Part shown: piece after piece, positions 45,777 to 58,685 of the stretch
How the letters are laid out: each line of letters opens with the position of its first letter
Position numbering within the stretch: position 1 is the stretch's first letter
Assembly: GCA_016946835.1 (NCBI GenBank)
Contig: JACVTC010000009.1
Location: 1,712,501-1,772,500, forward strand
Length of the DNA: 60,000 nucleotides
Source: Neocallimastix lanati (nom. inval.)
Taxonomy: Eukaryota; Neocallimastigomycota; Neocallimastigomycetes; Neocallimastigales; Neocallimastigaceae
Reading direction: 5' to 3'
Notes under the pieces: model-generated
Databases searched by the model: none
What the model saw: the letters and a program-made list of their open reading frames with translations, nothing else
Told to the model about the DNA's origin: nothing
Position numbers and translations under genes: made by a program

Positions 45777-45851
45777 GTAGGGTTTGAACTGACAATCTGA
45801 AAAAAAAAATTAAGGTCTTCTTTTTCAGACCTTCAGAGGCTTTGGCCCTAC
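45777..45851 (-). ncRNA. tRNA-like sequence next to a LINE 3' end
   Basis: 75 nt on the minus strand bounded by GTAGGG / CCCTAC (6-bp outer stem). Upstream and inside are AAGTCAGTAGGGCCAAAGCC (box-A-like), an AAGGTCT...AGACCTT hairpin carrying TGAAAA and a box-B-like AGTTCAAACCC. Stems are incomplete, so a pseudo-tRNA or SINE piece is more likely than a working tRNA. Confidence 0.3.
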
Positions 45852-45854
45852 TGA

Positions 45855-47430
45855 CTTATTTTAACTCCATTTCCAGCGTTGACGCTCCTTGATTAAATTT
45901 GCGCCTATACCGTCGGAATAACAATCCTTTATTGAGTACTAGCCCCTTAGACAATAATTTCTATAAAAGAGAGCCTCAGATTACACCAAGAATGGCGTTT
46001 TTAGAATAATTACCAGAAATGATTTGGTTATCTATCAAAAAAAAAAAAAAAAAAAACATCCTATTCCTTTTTATTAATCTAAATTAATGATGTCTTCATC
46101 CCTTTCCATCAAGAAGGAAGTTAAATACTCAACTCTACGTCACATATATATATATATATTGACATATTCATTATTCAGTAAATTTAACTAATACTAATAC
46201 AATTTTCACTACAACTAATATTAATTTTCACATTATCACTTTCACTAATATTAATATTCTTATTTTCACTATCAATACTATTACTTTTATTAATAATGCT
46301 ATTGCTATTGTTATAATTATTATTATTAATATATATATAAACTTCATTACTATTATTGAAATCAAATACCTGATTCTACATTATTCATATCTGTGACAAC
46401 AGTATTTCCATTACTATTTGATGTTGGACAATATTTGATAATTACAAAAAAAAAAAAAAAAATTTTTTTTTTATAAAAAGAAAAAAATTCAATATCTATA
46501 AAATAGTTCATTCGAAATTCACAGAAAAGATAACATTTAAAAAACCCAATGTTCCCATCGAGGATGACTATTTCCTCGATAACAAACAAGGAAAGCGTTC
46601 TGAACAGTCTGGATAGTCGTTCTTCAATCATAATGGCGATTTTGGCAACACGAAACATCGTTTTTATATCCAGATGTACCCATCGAAAACCAATGTTATA
46701 TATTCAGCAGGATACATAAGGTTGAATTTTTAAGTAGTCTCTCGTTCTTTTTTCTTAAATTCAATTTTTCTTATAAGCTTTTAGCTTCAATCGATTTTCC
46801 TGCCATATTTCTATCTTAGTAAAAGTTTTTACAAATTAAAAAAAAAAGGAAAAACAGAGATAATACTACAATTTGATTTTTTCCTTTTTTTTTTTTTTAG
46901 GATGGAAATCTATCTAATTTGATCTGCTAAAAATTTTTTTTTTTTACTTTCTTTATCCTATTCATGACGTCAACAATGTGATAATTTCTCTCAAATTAAA
47001 AAAAAAAATCATCTTACCTGAGCAATCACAGATTTCGCCCCTCCGATAAAGGAGGAGGAATACTAAATTCCTTTTGAAACAAAAAAAAAGGGATGTAAAA
47101 GGAATGATTGCAATGGAAAATCTTTTCAATCCAAGTGTAATCCTATATTAACTAGTGTCTGTGTACCTTTTGTTCTTTCTTTGTTTGATCCAAGTAGCAG
47201 TGCATAATACGAAACTTGGCCAATTATTATAGCAGAAAATAGTAATGGTTTATGTAGGAAAGGAATATGAGAATTTCGAATGAAATCCTTTTTAATGGAA
47301 TTAAAGCGTCTTTCTAACTTTCTTTATGCATTCACTGTATGACGGGTTTCAGTTCTAAATTTATTTGAAAAATGGTACACCTAAGTAAGGTATAGTCATT
47401 CGTTTTAGGTAACTCTTTGTCTTGAAAGAT
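45855..47430 (-). pseudogene. LINE relic, C-terminal part and 3' end
   Basis: Minus-strand counterpart of 57.4-58.7 kb. From right to left: RQRVT / YLGVPFF (about 47,390-47,430), SAIIIGQVSYYALLLGSNKERTKG read as about 47,160-47,260, an Arg/Lys-rich joint, a segment containing RVAKIAIMIEERLSRLFRTL (46,362-46,658 ORF, ending YLFCEFRMNYF), an Asn/Ser-rich low-complexity segment (46,190-46,340 in reverse) and a conserved 3' tail (AACGCCATTCTTGGTG, GGGGCTAGTACTC, CAACGCTGGAAATG) that ends at about 45,855. Both this copy and the one at 58.7 kb stop at the same word (...TAAG), which fixes the 3' terminus of the family. Frames are broken. Confidence 0.75.
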
Positions 47431-47595
47431 AAAAATGTAGGGCCATTTATCGTTTATTAATAAATGAATATAAAATATAAAGTAACAAAATAAATATTTA
47501 TATATATACACATATTTATTTATTTTATTTTTATTGTTAATTACAACTATATATATAAATTTATAAAAGTAAAAAATGAATTATAAAAGTTTAAG

Positions 47596-47629
<34 letters not shown>

Positions 47630-47776
47630 AAACTAGGAAGAGAATACACTTCCATTACTTTAATTAATTAAATAATAAAAAAAGCATTAAAAATAATAAT
47701 TTGTTTTATATATATATATATATATTCTATTCAATGTAAATGAAAAAATATAATATAGAGAAAAATAAACAAAAAA

Positions 47777-47807
<31 letters not shown>

Positions 47808-48610
47808 AAATGTTTAAGAATAAAATTTTATAAAAAAAGTTATTGGCATACAATGAAAATAAAGTGTAAAAAAGAATAAAAAAAGTTTTTTTTATTTAAA
47901 GTTAATTATTGGGTATTAGGAGGTGAATTAAAATCATTTCAATTAAAAAAAATAAATAAAATAAAATAATATATATATATATTTAATAAATATAAAAAAA
48001 AAAAAAAATTCAAACATCAGTAGAATAAATGGTGTGACAAATATCAAATACTTCCTCGAACTCTTGAACCATGAGAAATAATATCAGGAGATTCAATTTC
48101 CAAAGATTTGTTGGGTGCAGATTATAAAAAATGTTTATTACCATTTGAATAATATATATATATATTCATTAAGATGCGACAGTAAAATATATTTTTTTAA
48201 AACGAATTTTCATTTTTATAAATAAATAAATAAATAAATAGATTAAAAGAATAATAATCTTCTATATATATTTATATTTATATTTATATATATTTAAAAC
48301 CAAAATTAAATATACTTCATATTTCATTTATATATATTAATACAAATATAGATATATTTTTCATATACATTTTTTTTTTTTTATTTTAATTTTAAAATTT
48401 CTTACTTTTTTTATTTTTTTTTTTTTCCTTTTAATTAATTTTTTTTTTAAATTATTTTTTGTACTTTTTTTTTCTCTTTTGACGTAATTGTCTAAAAAAA
48501 AAAAAATTATAGTAATAAATTAAAAAAAATATACATATATACATTTTCGAATTTTTTTTTATATATTTTTTTAAGAATTTATTTATTTATTATTATTATT
48601 ATTATTATTT
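47431..48610. other. Spacer 3' of the esterase gene
   Basis: Mostly A/T tracts and AAAT runs. Bases 48,010-48,150 are a distinct higher-complexity patch; on the minus strand it reads SAPNKSLEIESPDIISHGSR followed by a stop, with no recognised family. It could be an exon or gene fragment. Confidence 0.5.
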
Positions 48611-49735
48611 TTAATTTCTAATAATACACCAGTCACCATCTTCAATACCCCAACTACCATCATCATCAGTGTAGTAAACTTGCTTGGTTGATTTACAGCA
48701 TGGATAACCTTGAGCACCAACACAAACATTAGAATTACCAGTACTACAACCACACCATTCTTCATTTTCAACACCCCAAGTACCATCATTATCAGTGTAA
48801 ACGACTACACAATTCTTGGAACAACATTTGTAACCTTGTCTAGTAATATTAGAGGAACAAGCACTAAGTTCTTCTTGGCCATTACCGGTTTCATCTTCTT
48901 TACCATTGTTGCTGTCGTTTTTAATAGATTGAAGGTATTCATCGATAACTCCAGCCCAGAAATTACCAATTTTTTTGTAACCATTTCCACTTGGGTGAAG
49001 TCGATCACTACCTATATCAGACATACCGTTAAGACAACCATGAACATCAGCAAATCTAACATTCTTACCCTTATTAGCGTATTCGTCAGCAACCTTCTTA
49101 ACTGTACCATTGTAATTGGCAATTCTTTGAGCATTACCACCGTAAGCAGTAAATTCTGGAATAGAACCCATAAAGATAATACTATTGGCTGGCATATCTG
49201 CAAGCATATAATCTAAGAGAGCACGAAGATCATTGGCACAAGCATCCATTGAACGATTGGCAGTCATATCATTAGTACCAATGATAAGAAGAATGATATC
49301 TGGTTGAGATTGCTTAACAGCATTCTTACTCTTAAGTTTATTATATAAACTTCCTTCACCACCTTGTTGTTGACCCCAGCCTGGAATTTCTTTGATTTGG
49401 AATCCACTGTAACCAGCATTATTATCATCATATTGTATACCATTAGCTGAAGCACTGTTAGATCCTTCCGGACCTACCATATCAATTTTATAACCTTTTT
49501 GAGTTAAGGCACTGTAAAGATACTTTCTGTATCCACCTCTTTCACCTTCACCAAAGGTGATAGAATCACCAACAGGCATAATTTTAACAGTATCACCTGA
49601 TACAGCAACACCACCTCCATTGTTATTATTATTATTATAACCACCGAAATCACCAAAGCCTCCAAAACCTCCCCATTGGGCAAGAGTTAATGATGCAAAG
49701 GATAAAACAAAAGAAATTGAATTTAATAATTTCAT
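48611..49735 (-). CDS. Secreted SGNH/GDSL esterase with two C-terminal fungal dockerins (CE3-like)
   Basis: 374 residues. Signal peptide 1-19 (...LTLA|QW), a Gly/Phe/Asn-rich linker (20-42) with a poly-Asn run, then an SGNH hydrolase domain: block I IMPVGDSITFGEG (Ser58 nucleophile), a YSGFQIKEIPGW segment, block III IIGTND (Asn155) and block V SDRLHPSGNGY (Asp244, His247). The IMPVGDSIT...GGYR wording is typical of carbohydrate esterase family 3 acetylxylan esterases. Two dockerin/CBM10-like modules follow (about 293-330 and 338-371: GYKCCSKNCVVVYTDNDGTW, GYPCCKSTKQVYYTDDDGSW, each with WG(V/I)E(N/D)..WC). The product is expected to dock on the fungal cellulosome and deacetylate hemicellulose. 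Length and organisation are complete; a single exon is consistent with the bacterial-origin genes of these fungi. Strongly G/C-richer than its flanks. Confidence 0.96.
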   Translation of the reverse strand: MKLLNSISFVLSFASLTLAQWGGFGGFGDFGGYNNNNNNGGGVAVSGDTVKIMPVGDSITFGEGERGGYRKYLYSALTQKGYKIDMVGPEGSNSASANGIQYDDNNAGYSGFQIKEIPGWGQQQGGEGSLYNKLKSKNAVKQSQPDIILLIIGTNDMTANRSMDACANDLRALLDYMLADMPANSIIFMGSIPEFTAYGGNAQRIANYNGTVKKVADEYANKGKNVRFADVHGCLNGMSDIGSDRLHPSGNGYKKIGNFWAGVIDEYLQSIKNDSNNGKEDETGNGQEELSACSSNITRQGYKCCSKNCVVVYTDNDGTWGVENEEWCGCSTGNSNVCVGAQGYPCCKSTKQVYYTDDDGSWGIEDGDWCIIRN

Positions 49736-50574
49736 TTTTTTTTTTTTTTTATTTTAATTTCTAAAATTTTAAATTTCAAAAATAAAAAATAATATAAATA
49801 TATTTTTTTTTATATTTATTAATTTACTAATAATAATTTTTTTTTTTTTTGTTGCTGTTGTTTTTATTGTTGATTAATTCTTTTTTTTTTCAACCAGTGA
49901 AAATTTAAAATCGTTTTATTACTTTTAGTATTTACAACTAATAACTTTTTCCAAAAAGTTATATATATATATTTTTTTTTTATTTACAGGTTTAAAGTTT
50001 ATCAATAATTATTTTCTAATAAAACTAAAAAATAATTTTTGAATTTAAAAAATTGTTCCTTTAAAAAAAAATTTTAAAATATAAAAGATAGAGAGAAACT
50101 TTATACCTTTTATATAAAAAAACTTTTTATATTATTATTATCTTTATATATATGAATAATAATTACTTTGGAAAGATGACTATTAAACTTTAAATAGTAA
50201 TTGATTAGGTCAATAAATGTAGATTAATTAATTTAATAAATTAAAAATTTACTCATTTTCATTTTTTATTATATAATAAAATAAAAAATAATAATAAAAA
50301 TAATAAAAATTGAAAAATCACTAATCTTGATTAATATACTCATGATAATGGGAGATAAATAAAAATATATATACAATAAAAAAATATTCATATATATTAA
50401 CTTTATGGGTAAAAAATTTTTATTTTATTTTATTTTTATTTTATTCAATCTGTACTTTTTTTTTTTTATTTTTTTTTTTTTATTTTTAATATTATATATT
50501 TGTTTTATTACATATTATATTGATATTTTTTATATTTAATTATTAAAAAAAAATTTATAACAAAAGAATTGGGA

Positions 50575-50628
<54 letters not shown>

Positions 50629-51880
50629 AAATAATCAAGGATTTACAAAGAAAAAAAATTGAAAAAAAAGAAATATTTTTATTTAAATAAATATTCATGA
50701 ATATTTTATCAGAAAGTGTTGTTCTTTAGATAAAGAATAGAAATAATTTTTTTTTTTTTTTTTAAAAAGAATAATTTTATATTAATCAAATAATATAAAT
50801 AAAATTTTACTATCTACATATATCCATATTAAAAAAAAAATTGTTATTACAGACTTATAACTTTTTTTTTTTTAATTTTTCTATTTTTTTTTTTTTTTTT
50901 TTTTTTTTTAGACTTATTTCTTAATTGTTAATTCAATTATTTCTCCATTTTAATGCATGATGAAAAAGATTATCATTTTACGGCATTCTGTTTATTCTTT
51001 TAATAATATATATTATTAATATAATACAATTTTGTTCTTTTATATTATAATTAAATATTTGCTATGCTAATTAAAGAATGTATTTATAAAAATATATTTA
51101 ATTTTAATTTTCTCTCCTCGTAATGATATCCATCTTAAATATTACAATTTTATTATATATTTTATATATATATATTTTTTTTTTCTTCTTATTCTTCTTC
51201 TTCTTCTACTCATAGTAGTTTAATGATTTTTTCATCCTAAACATTTGCAATAATTGAGACTAAAAAAAAAAAAAAAAATCCTAAACATTATCATCCTTTT
51301 TTAATTTAAAAATTGTTACCCATACAAAAATTATATCTATATACTTAATTTTTGTAACATATAATTATATCACGTTACAGTCACATTAAATAATTTATTA
51401 CTAAATAAAGTTTTATATACATATATTTATTATATTTTTACATAAAAATGAGTCATCACCTATTAAAAAGATAATATATTTATAATAATATGAAAAATTA
51501 ATCCGTCTATTCATATTTTTTAATTTCTTAAATTAAATTATATTAAATTAAATTAAATTAATTTAAATAATATTAAATTAAATATATAATAAAATATTAT
51601 ATTATATAATAAATATTAAATTTAATTTATTTATTATATTTTATTTTATTTTTATAAATATTTTAAAATATTTTTTCAATATTTTATTTTATATTTATTT
51701 TTTTATACTCCTATTATAATAATTTATATTTATTTTCTACTAATTTATAATAATTTATAATTATTTTGTCATATATTAATTTGGGATGATATTTAATACA
51801 TTTTTCTTGTCATCTTTCCATAATTTTCTTCTTATTTAAAATCTTGTCTCAATTTATATCACTTCTATCTATACTTAATA
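49736..51880. other. 5' flank of the esterase gene, A+T-rich
   Basis: Presumably holds the esterase promoter immediately upstream of 49,735 (poly-T on the plus strand, i.e. poly-A before the ATG), but no specific element can be named. Long poly-T at 50,580-50,625. No other gene seen. Confidence 0.55.
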
Positions 51881-51886
51881 ATATAA

Positions 51887-51962
<76 letters not shown>
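51881..51962. repeat. AAAT tetranucleotide microsatellite
   Basis: About 19 near-perfect AAAT units. Confidence 0.95.
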
Positions 51963-53069
51963 AATAATTAATAATAATAATAATTAAAAAAAATGTTTTT
52001 ATTTATTATTTTTTTTTCTTCTTTTTTTAATAAAAGATGAATATTAATTAATAAAACCATATAAAGATTTTATTCATTTATATATTTATATTTATATTTA
52101 TTTTTCTTTTTTACTTATTATATATTAATTATTTTAATAATATCAAGTATTTTTAATATTCTATATGAATTTGTTCTAAAGCTTATAGAGTTTCTAAAAT
52201 AAATTCTATTGATTTAATGCATTAGCATTAATTGAATGAATGATATGATGCCAATAACAATTCTTTATTATATTGTTTCCCTAACTAATTTTCTAAAATA
52301 TAATATTATAAAAAAAAAAAAAAAAATAAAGAAATATTAATAATGTCAACATTTATAATTTAAAAAAGAACTTAATAAATATATATATGTTAATTTAATA
52401 ACATAATAAATAATACATTCGATTTTATTATTAATAATTATTAATTATATTTATAAATCTATATATATAATAATACTTTTTATTATTATTATTATTATTA
52501 TTTAACATAATGTTTTGAGTTTTTAATTATTATTATTATTATTATTAGTAGTAGTAGTAGTAGTAATAGTAGTAGTAGAAGTAGTAATAATAATATAAAA
52601 TAATATATGATAATTGATAACTCATCATTATGAATCAATGGTAAGAGTAATAGTAATTAAAAAAATAATAATAATAATAAAATGAAATTAAAGAATAAAT
52701 CTTTCATATTCTATTTATTATTAATTAATTTATCATTAAAAAGATTCATAAATTAATATTATAATAATATTATTTATTAATTAAAAAAATATATAATTTG
52801 TCATAAAATCATCACTTTTTTATTTATTAATTATTAATTAAATTTTTTTACACGTTTTATTAAATTTCTTTTCTTTCAATATTTCATCTCATATTAAACA
52901 ATTAATTTAATTTTTACATAAAATTATTTATAATATATTTATATTCTCTTTTTTTTTTTTTATATTTAATATTAAAATTATTTTTGTCTCATAAAATATT
53001 ATAAAAATAAATTATTGTTAAATAAAAAAAATTACTGGTAATTAACTATTTTATATAAAAAGTATAGAA
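51963..53069. other. A+T-rich spacer
   Basis: No gene. An AGT/AAT microsatellite lies at about 52,546-52,592, with TTA runs just before it. Confidence 0.7.
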
Positions 53070-53450
53070 TGTTAAATTGTAATATGCCGTTGATATAGCT
53101 TTGAATACCATCAAATTGGAGTTTGACCCATGTTGATTATAAAGACAATTGTGGATCTTTTTGTTTCTTTCATCACTACCTAAATCAACATCTGCATATA
53201 TACATTTAGATTTTTATATCATTTGTAAAATTTTAAGTCTATAATTTTTTTGTACTATTTAGATGTCTAAAAAATTTTAATGACATTTAACCATTCTTTG
53301 TATATAGGATTTTTATTCTTCCTTGAGGCTTTACTGGTAGTAAAAGAAATATCTGGCCTTTTACCCATTGCTAGATATATAACAAACTACCTACAACTTG
53401 CACTTCTCTCGTTGAATTAGACTTTCTTGGTGTAGTTGATGAATTATGTA
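53070..53450 (-). pseudogene. Ty1/copia Pol relic (RT end / RNase H start)
   Basis: Minus frames read VQVVGSLLYI, MGKRPDISFTTSKASRKNKN and YKEWLNVIKIFRHLNSTK, matching the copia connection Y...VGSLLYLA..TRPDI.......P...HW.....I.RYL..T. Compare KYRSAIGSLIHLARCTRPDI at 5.5 kb. Frameshifted and very short. Confidence 0.75.
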
Positions 53451-53986
53451 TTCATATTTTGTATTTAATGATATAAATAAAATAGTCATATGATATTATA
53501 TTTTTTTTTCTTATGATAATAAAAAAAACTTTAAAGCATTTAGTTTTAAAATGTATATTAATCAAATTAATGATACAAAATTATATTTATTTTTAATAAT
53601 GATAGTAGTTATTACAAAATTTTTAATCTATACTTATAATATTTATTTTTTTATTTACTAGTTTTTTTTTTTTTTTTTTTTTTTTTTTTATTTTTTATTT
53701 TTATTTTTTTTATAAACTATACAATCCACAAAATAAAAGTGCCCTTTTAAAAAATATTTATTATTTAATTATTTTATATATTTTTACCTTTTTTAACCAA
53801 GATTACTAAAATTGTTATAACAATATATTTTTTTCATATAATAAATTATAATAAATCTTTTTTAAATAATAATTTTTTTTTTTATATAATAAATTTTATA
53901 TATATATTAAATAAATTTTTTTTATAGAATAAAATATTTTAATAATACATAAATTCTTAAATATAGTTTAATACTAATATCTTAAA

Positions 53987-54031
<45 letters not shown>

Positions 54032-54538
54032 ATATATATAAAAATAGCTTAATAAAAACTGAGTCATCAAGATATTAATATACTGTATATTATAAATCTA
54101 AATAGTCATAATATGCACATTCTATTTTTTAATATTTTTATATATATTCTTAGGTTTAGTAATACTAAAACTATAGCAAATAATAAATAATAAAAATACC
54201 ATATAAAATAATAATTAATTATAGTTGAAATAATAAATCTTCATAATTATATAAAGATGGCTATCAATTGTATAAAGGAAATATTTTGAAAAAAAAAAAA
54301 GTGAAAATTAAGTTATCTTTTGGTAAAAATTAATTTTTTACATCTTTATCTTTATCTTTATCTTTATCTTTTTTTAAAAAACTGGGAAACCATAAGCAAA
54401 GAAAACAAAAAAAAATTTTTTTCCGAATTTTCTCTCCTTTTTTTTTTTTTCTAATAAAATTCGAAGTTTCTTATAATGTTGACTGCTTTGCTTCTTAAAC
54501 CATAATTCCCAATTTCATTTTGTCAAATTAGATTGAAA

Positions 54539-54571
<33 letters not shown>

Positions 54572-55263
54572 TAAAATAAAATAAAAAATAAAAAATAAAA
54601 AATAAAATAAAATAAAAAATAAAAAATAAAAAATAAAATAAAATAAAAAATAAAAAATAAAAAATAAAAAATAAAAAATAAAAATTATATCAAATTTTGA
54701 TCATTTTTACAATAAAAATCAAAATTTAATATAAAAGTAATATCTGATCTGTCACTTTTTTATTACTATTATTATTACTATTATTATTACTATTATTATT
54801 ACTATTATTATTACTATTATTATTACTGTTATTATTACTGTTATTATTACTGTTATTATTACTGTTATTAGTATTATACTTTTTTTTTGGATTATAAAAT
54901 TATATATTGATAATAAGGGTTATATGAATTGATTAATAAAATAATCATCGATGATATAAATATACAAATAAATAAATATATATTAAAATAATTATGATTT
55001 ATGATTTATTATTTAATTATTAATTTTTAATATTTTATAAGACAAAAATAGTTTTAATAATAAATATAAAAAATTTAATATTAAATAAAAAAAAAAGTGA
55101 ATAATAAATGTATTATAAAAATAAATTAGAATATATCCGAAAAAAAAAATTATGTAAAAATTAATTTTTAATATGAAATTAAAATATTGAAAGAAAAGAT
55201 ATTTAACGAAGTATGTGAAAATTTAATTAATAATTACTAAATAAAAGTAATTATTTTATGATA
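53451..55263. other. A+T-rich spacer with compound microsatellites
   Basis: Poly-T at 53,661-53,690 and 53,990-54,028; CTTTAT repeats at 54,341-54,370; an A/AAAAT compound tract at 54,541-54,690; a 12-bp repeat (ACTATTATTATT, about nine units, the last four with G for A) at about 54,763-54,870. The segment before 55,264 may be an LTR, since a primer-binding-site-like word follows. No gene seen. Confidence 0.6.
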
Positions 55264-55277
55264 GATTAAGAATCTCA
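55264..55277 (+). promoter_or_regulatory. Primer-binding-site-like sequence
   Basis: GATTAAGAATCTCA, one mismatch from the tRNA-Lys(CUU) site at 4905 and 25,506. It lies 220 bp before a copia-like Gag start, the expected layout. Confidence 0.5.
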
Positions 55278-55497
55278 AATGCTCTTAATTTTTTAAATTA
55301 ACACCTCTTTTTTTTTTTAATTAATTAATAAAATATTAAATGTTTTCTAATATATATTTTATATTCTACTACCGAACAATTAATTATGTTTATTAAATAG
55401 AACTAAAATTTAAATAATATTTTATAAAATAAAAAAAAAAAAAATAGAAGAAAAATTAAAAAATATATATATAAAAAAATATAAAAATGATATAAAA

Positions 55498-56240
55498 ATG
55501 AATAACGAGAGAAAAGATACTAAGGATATCCTAAATAACATTAATTTCAAATTATGGAAGCAAGAATTTTATCTTTTGTTTAAAGAGAAAAAATCATAAA
55601 ATAATATAATAGAAAAAAAAAAAAAAAAAAGAAACACATGTGGTTGGTACCACGGATATGTACTATGAGAAAAACATGTATGAAAATTTGATTCAAGGAG
55701 ATATCTCCCTATAAGAATATCTGATTAACAGTATTTCTAAGGAGCTAACGGAGAAATTTGATTTTATTATTACATTTAGCTGTCTATGAACTATTCAATT
55801 TAATATCTAAGTATGAATAAGAAAGATGATAATGATCTAATCGAAGAAATTAAAAAAATTCATTAAAATGAGAAAAAATATACCAGGAAAAGATACATTA
55901 TTATTATCAATTCTCATTTCAACAATGAAAAACAAAATATAAGGGTATTTAAACTCCCCATTAAAAGAACAGGAAAAAAAAAAGTTAATTATTTATATAA
56001 TAGAATTATCTGATGACCTAGTCTTAAGGTCAACGACAATAAATTTTCAAGGAGAATTTGACTCATTTGCAGAATCATTTATCAGAACAAATCAATGACC
56101 GAAAGAAGATTAAAGAATACACTTAATAACTAATCTAATAATACTGGTAACTCATCTACAGAGTACAATAATTCATATGGAAATGCTCATATATATTCTA
56201 ATGACATGAGGAATAGTGAAAGAAATATTGAATCAAATTT
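55498..56240 (+). pseudogene. Ty1/copia Gag relic
   Basis: Starts MNNERKDTKDILNNINFKLW then KQEFYLLFKEKKS and a stop, matching the copia Gag opening L...NF..WK..F. Further frames give LIIYIIELSDDLVLRS and GEFDSFAESFIRTNQ. Stops and frameshifts abound. No Pol follows before the LINE relic. Confidence 0.55.
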
Positions 56241-56333
56241 TTTATAAATCTCATGAAATTAATAATCATAGATATTACAAAAAAAAAATTTTTTTTCAAA
56301 AAAAATAAAAATTATCAAAATAAATTAATTTTA

Positions 56334-56373
<40 letters not shown>

Positions 56374-56689
56374 TGCAATAGAATCTTGAAATTATGGAAA
56401 GAGAGGTCAATATTCCTCAGCGTTGTAGGTATAAAAAAAGACTATTGAAAAAAAAAAATAATAATAAAAATGATAATAAAGAGGAGGCGATTCCCTAAAT
56501 ACTGAAGTTAAAGAAAATTATGAAGATAAACATATGAATATTTTATCAAATCAAATAATAATTCAATATTTCCATTTAATAAAAAGGAATACTTTACATA
56601 AAAAAATCTAAATAATGCAAATGAAGATTCTAAGATAAATAATAAATCATATTTTAAAAATATTTCCATGAACCCTAGATATAAATTGT

Positions 56690-57465
56690 AGTCATAAATC
56701 ATCTTTAATAGAATCTCTAAATATGGATATTGATAAAGAATTTATTAGATTGGAACAATTTGGATTTTATAACCGAGAGAAGAGTATAAAAGTCTTTACA
56801 CTTCATTAAGAATTATATGTCGGTGATGTAAAAATTTTGAAAATAAAGATTACTTCACTTGCTTTTTTTTTTTTAGGACCTTAAAAAAAAAGTGTATGAC
56901 TCAGATCCCCTTATTTTATATAATGTATTAAAATGAAAATTCGTCACTAAGGTATCAGAGGTTAAGTGTTATAATTTTATTGAAAATTTATACTTAACTT
57001 CGAAAGGCTTGTGTAAGGGTTGATAGACAATTATTGGATATCATTTAGTATTATTTAAGAAAGGTGTTGTTCGTCAAGGTTGTCCCTCGCTCACCAATTT
57101 TGTTTAACTTCTTTTATTAATGGCATTTTTAATAAATGTGATAAATAATTGGGTATCTCGATTGGTGATAAAACGCTGCTGTGTAGGCCTCTTTGCAGAT
57201 GACATTGTGTTTAGATGTGCTCCAACAAGATTTCAACATAGAAAATTGTTTAAAAATTAATCAGTTAATGAGGTTAGAAATAATGAAAAACAAAAAAAAA
57301 AATCAATTTTGTATCAATAAATGTGCAAATTTTAGTAGTATGAAGAGTGAGGGGGAGAAGTTTCCAAGTTTTTTTCTTAATAATAATATCCCTACCTTTT
57401 ATCTTTCAAGACAAGAGTTACAAGAGTTACCTAAAATGAATTGATATACCTACCTAGGTGTACCC

Positions 57466-57500
<35 letters not shown>

Positions 57501-58685
57501 AAATTTAGAATTGAAACCTATCCTACAGAGAATAAATAATAACAAAGTTAGAAAAAGCACTTTATTCTATTAAAAGGATATTCTTATGAATCCTCATATT
57601 CTTATCCTTTATAAACGAATGTTATCTTTCGATTTTTATTGGGATAAAAATATAGCCGGAAAAACAATCAAGGCCAAGGCTTATAAAATAAATTGAATTT
57701 GAGAAAAAAAACTAACTAGAGGATACTTAAAAGCTCAACTTTAAGTATTCTGCTGAATATAACAGTGGTTTTCGATGGGTACTTCGTGCCAAATTTGGAT
57801 ATAAATTGGATGCTCGTGTTGCCAAAGCTGCCAATATGATGGAAAACGACTGTTCAGACTGTCCATAATGCTGTCCTTATTTATTAAGAGAGAGAAGATA
57901 GAAAAGTAATTCTCGATTGGAACCATTGGGTTTTCTCTAAATGGTATCTTTTCTGTGAATTTCGAAATGAAATATTTTATGAATATTGAAATTCTTTATG
58001 AAAAAATTTTTTTTTTTTTTTTTTTTTTTTTTGTAATTACTAAATATTGTCCTATATCAAATCGTAATGTAAACAATATTATCATAGATATGAATAATGT
58101 AGAATCAAGTTCAGACTCCCTCCTATAGTAGTAACAAAGAGTATAATATTACTAATAAAAATAATAGTAGAAATAGTATTCTTAATTTTAATAGTATTAG
58201 TGATAAAGAAAATAGGAATATTAATATAAGTAACAGTGCAAATAATAGGATCGTTACTAATACTATAGTGAGTAGGTCAATTGGCGAAAATAGTGTTAAT
58301 ATTATAAGTAAATTTTTGAATCATGATTATGTAAATATATTGTAAAAATATATATATGACGTGGTACCGATGATATAACTTCTCTTCTTTCTTGGTGGAA
58401 GAGATGAAGACATTATTGATTTAGATTATTAAAAAGGTTAAGGATAAGGATGATTTTTGATTAATAACAAAATCGTTTCTATGGATTAAATAAAAAAAAA
58501 AAAAAAACGCCATTCTTTGGTGCGATCTCCGGGCTCTTTTTTTTTTTTTTTTTTTTTTTTATAGAAATTATGTCTTGGGGCTAGTACTCGACAAAGGAAT
58601 TGCTATTCCTCTGGTATAAGAGCAAACTTTAACCAATAAGGAACGACAACGCTGGAAATGCAGTTTATGTTGAAAATAAGAAAGA
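56690..58685 (+). pseudogene. LINE relic, reverse transcriptase to 3' end
   Basis: Pieces in order: FIRLEQFGFYNREKSIKVFT (about 56,740; RT E.QFGFR), LKKKVYDSDPLILYNVLK (about 56,885; KAYDSVPLYNVL), KVLFVKVVPR/RQGCPSLTNFV (about 57,065; GVRQGCPLSP), FADDIVFRC (about 57,190; catalytic [F/Y]ADD), FYLSRQELQELPKMN (57,400-57,444), IAGKTIKAKAYK, RVAKAANMMENDCSDCP and a YLFCEFRNE segment (57,640-57,980), an Asn/Ser-rich part (58,080-58,330) and the 3' tail (58,500-58,685). Many stops; the catalytic Asp pair survives but the frame does not. Confidence 0.85.

Noticed and set aside
48710-49216. 168-codon plus-strand ORF and several shorter minus-strand ORFs
   Set aside because: Shadows of the dockerin esterase gene in other frames.
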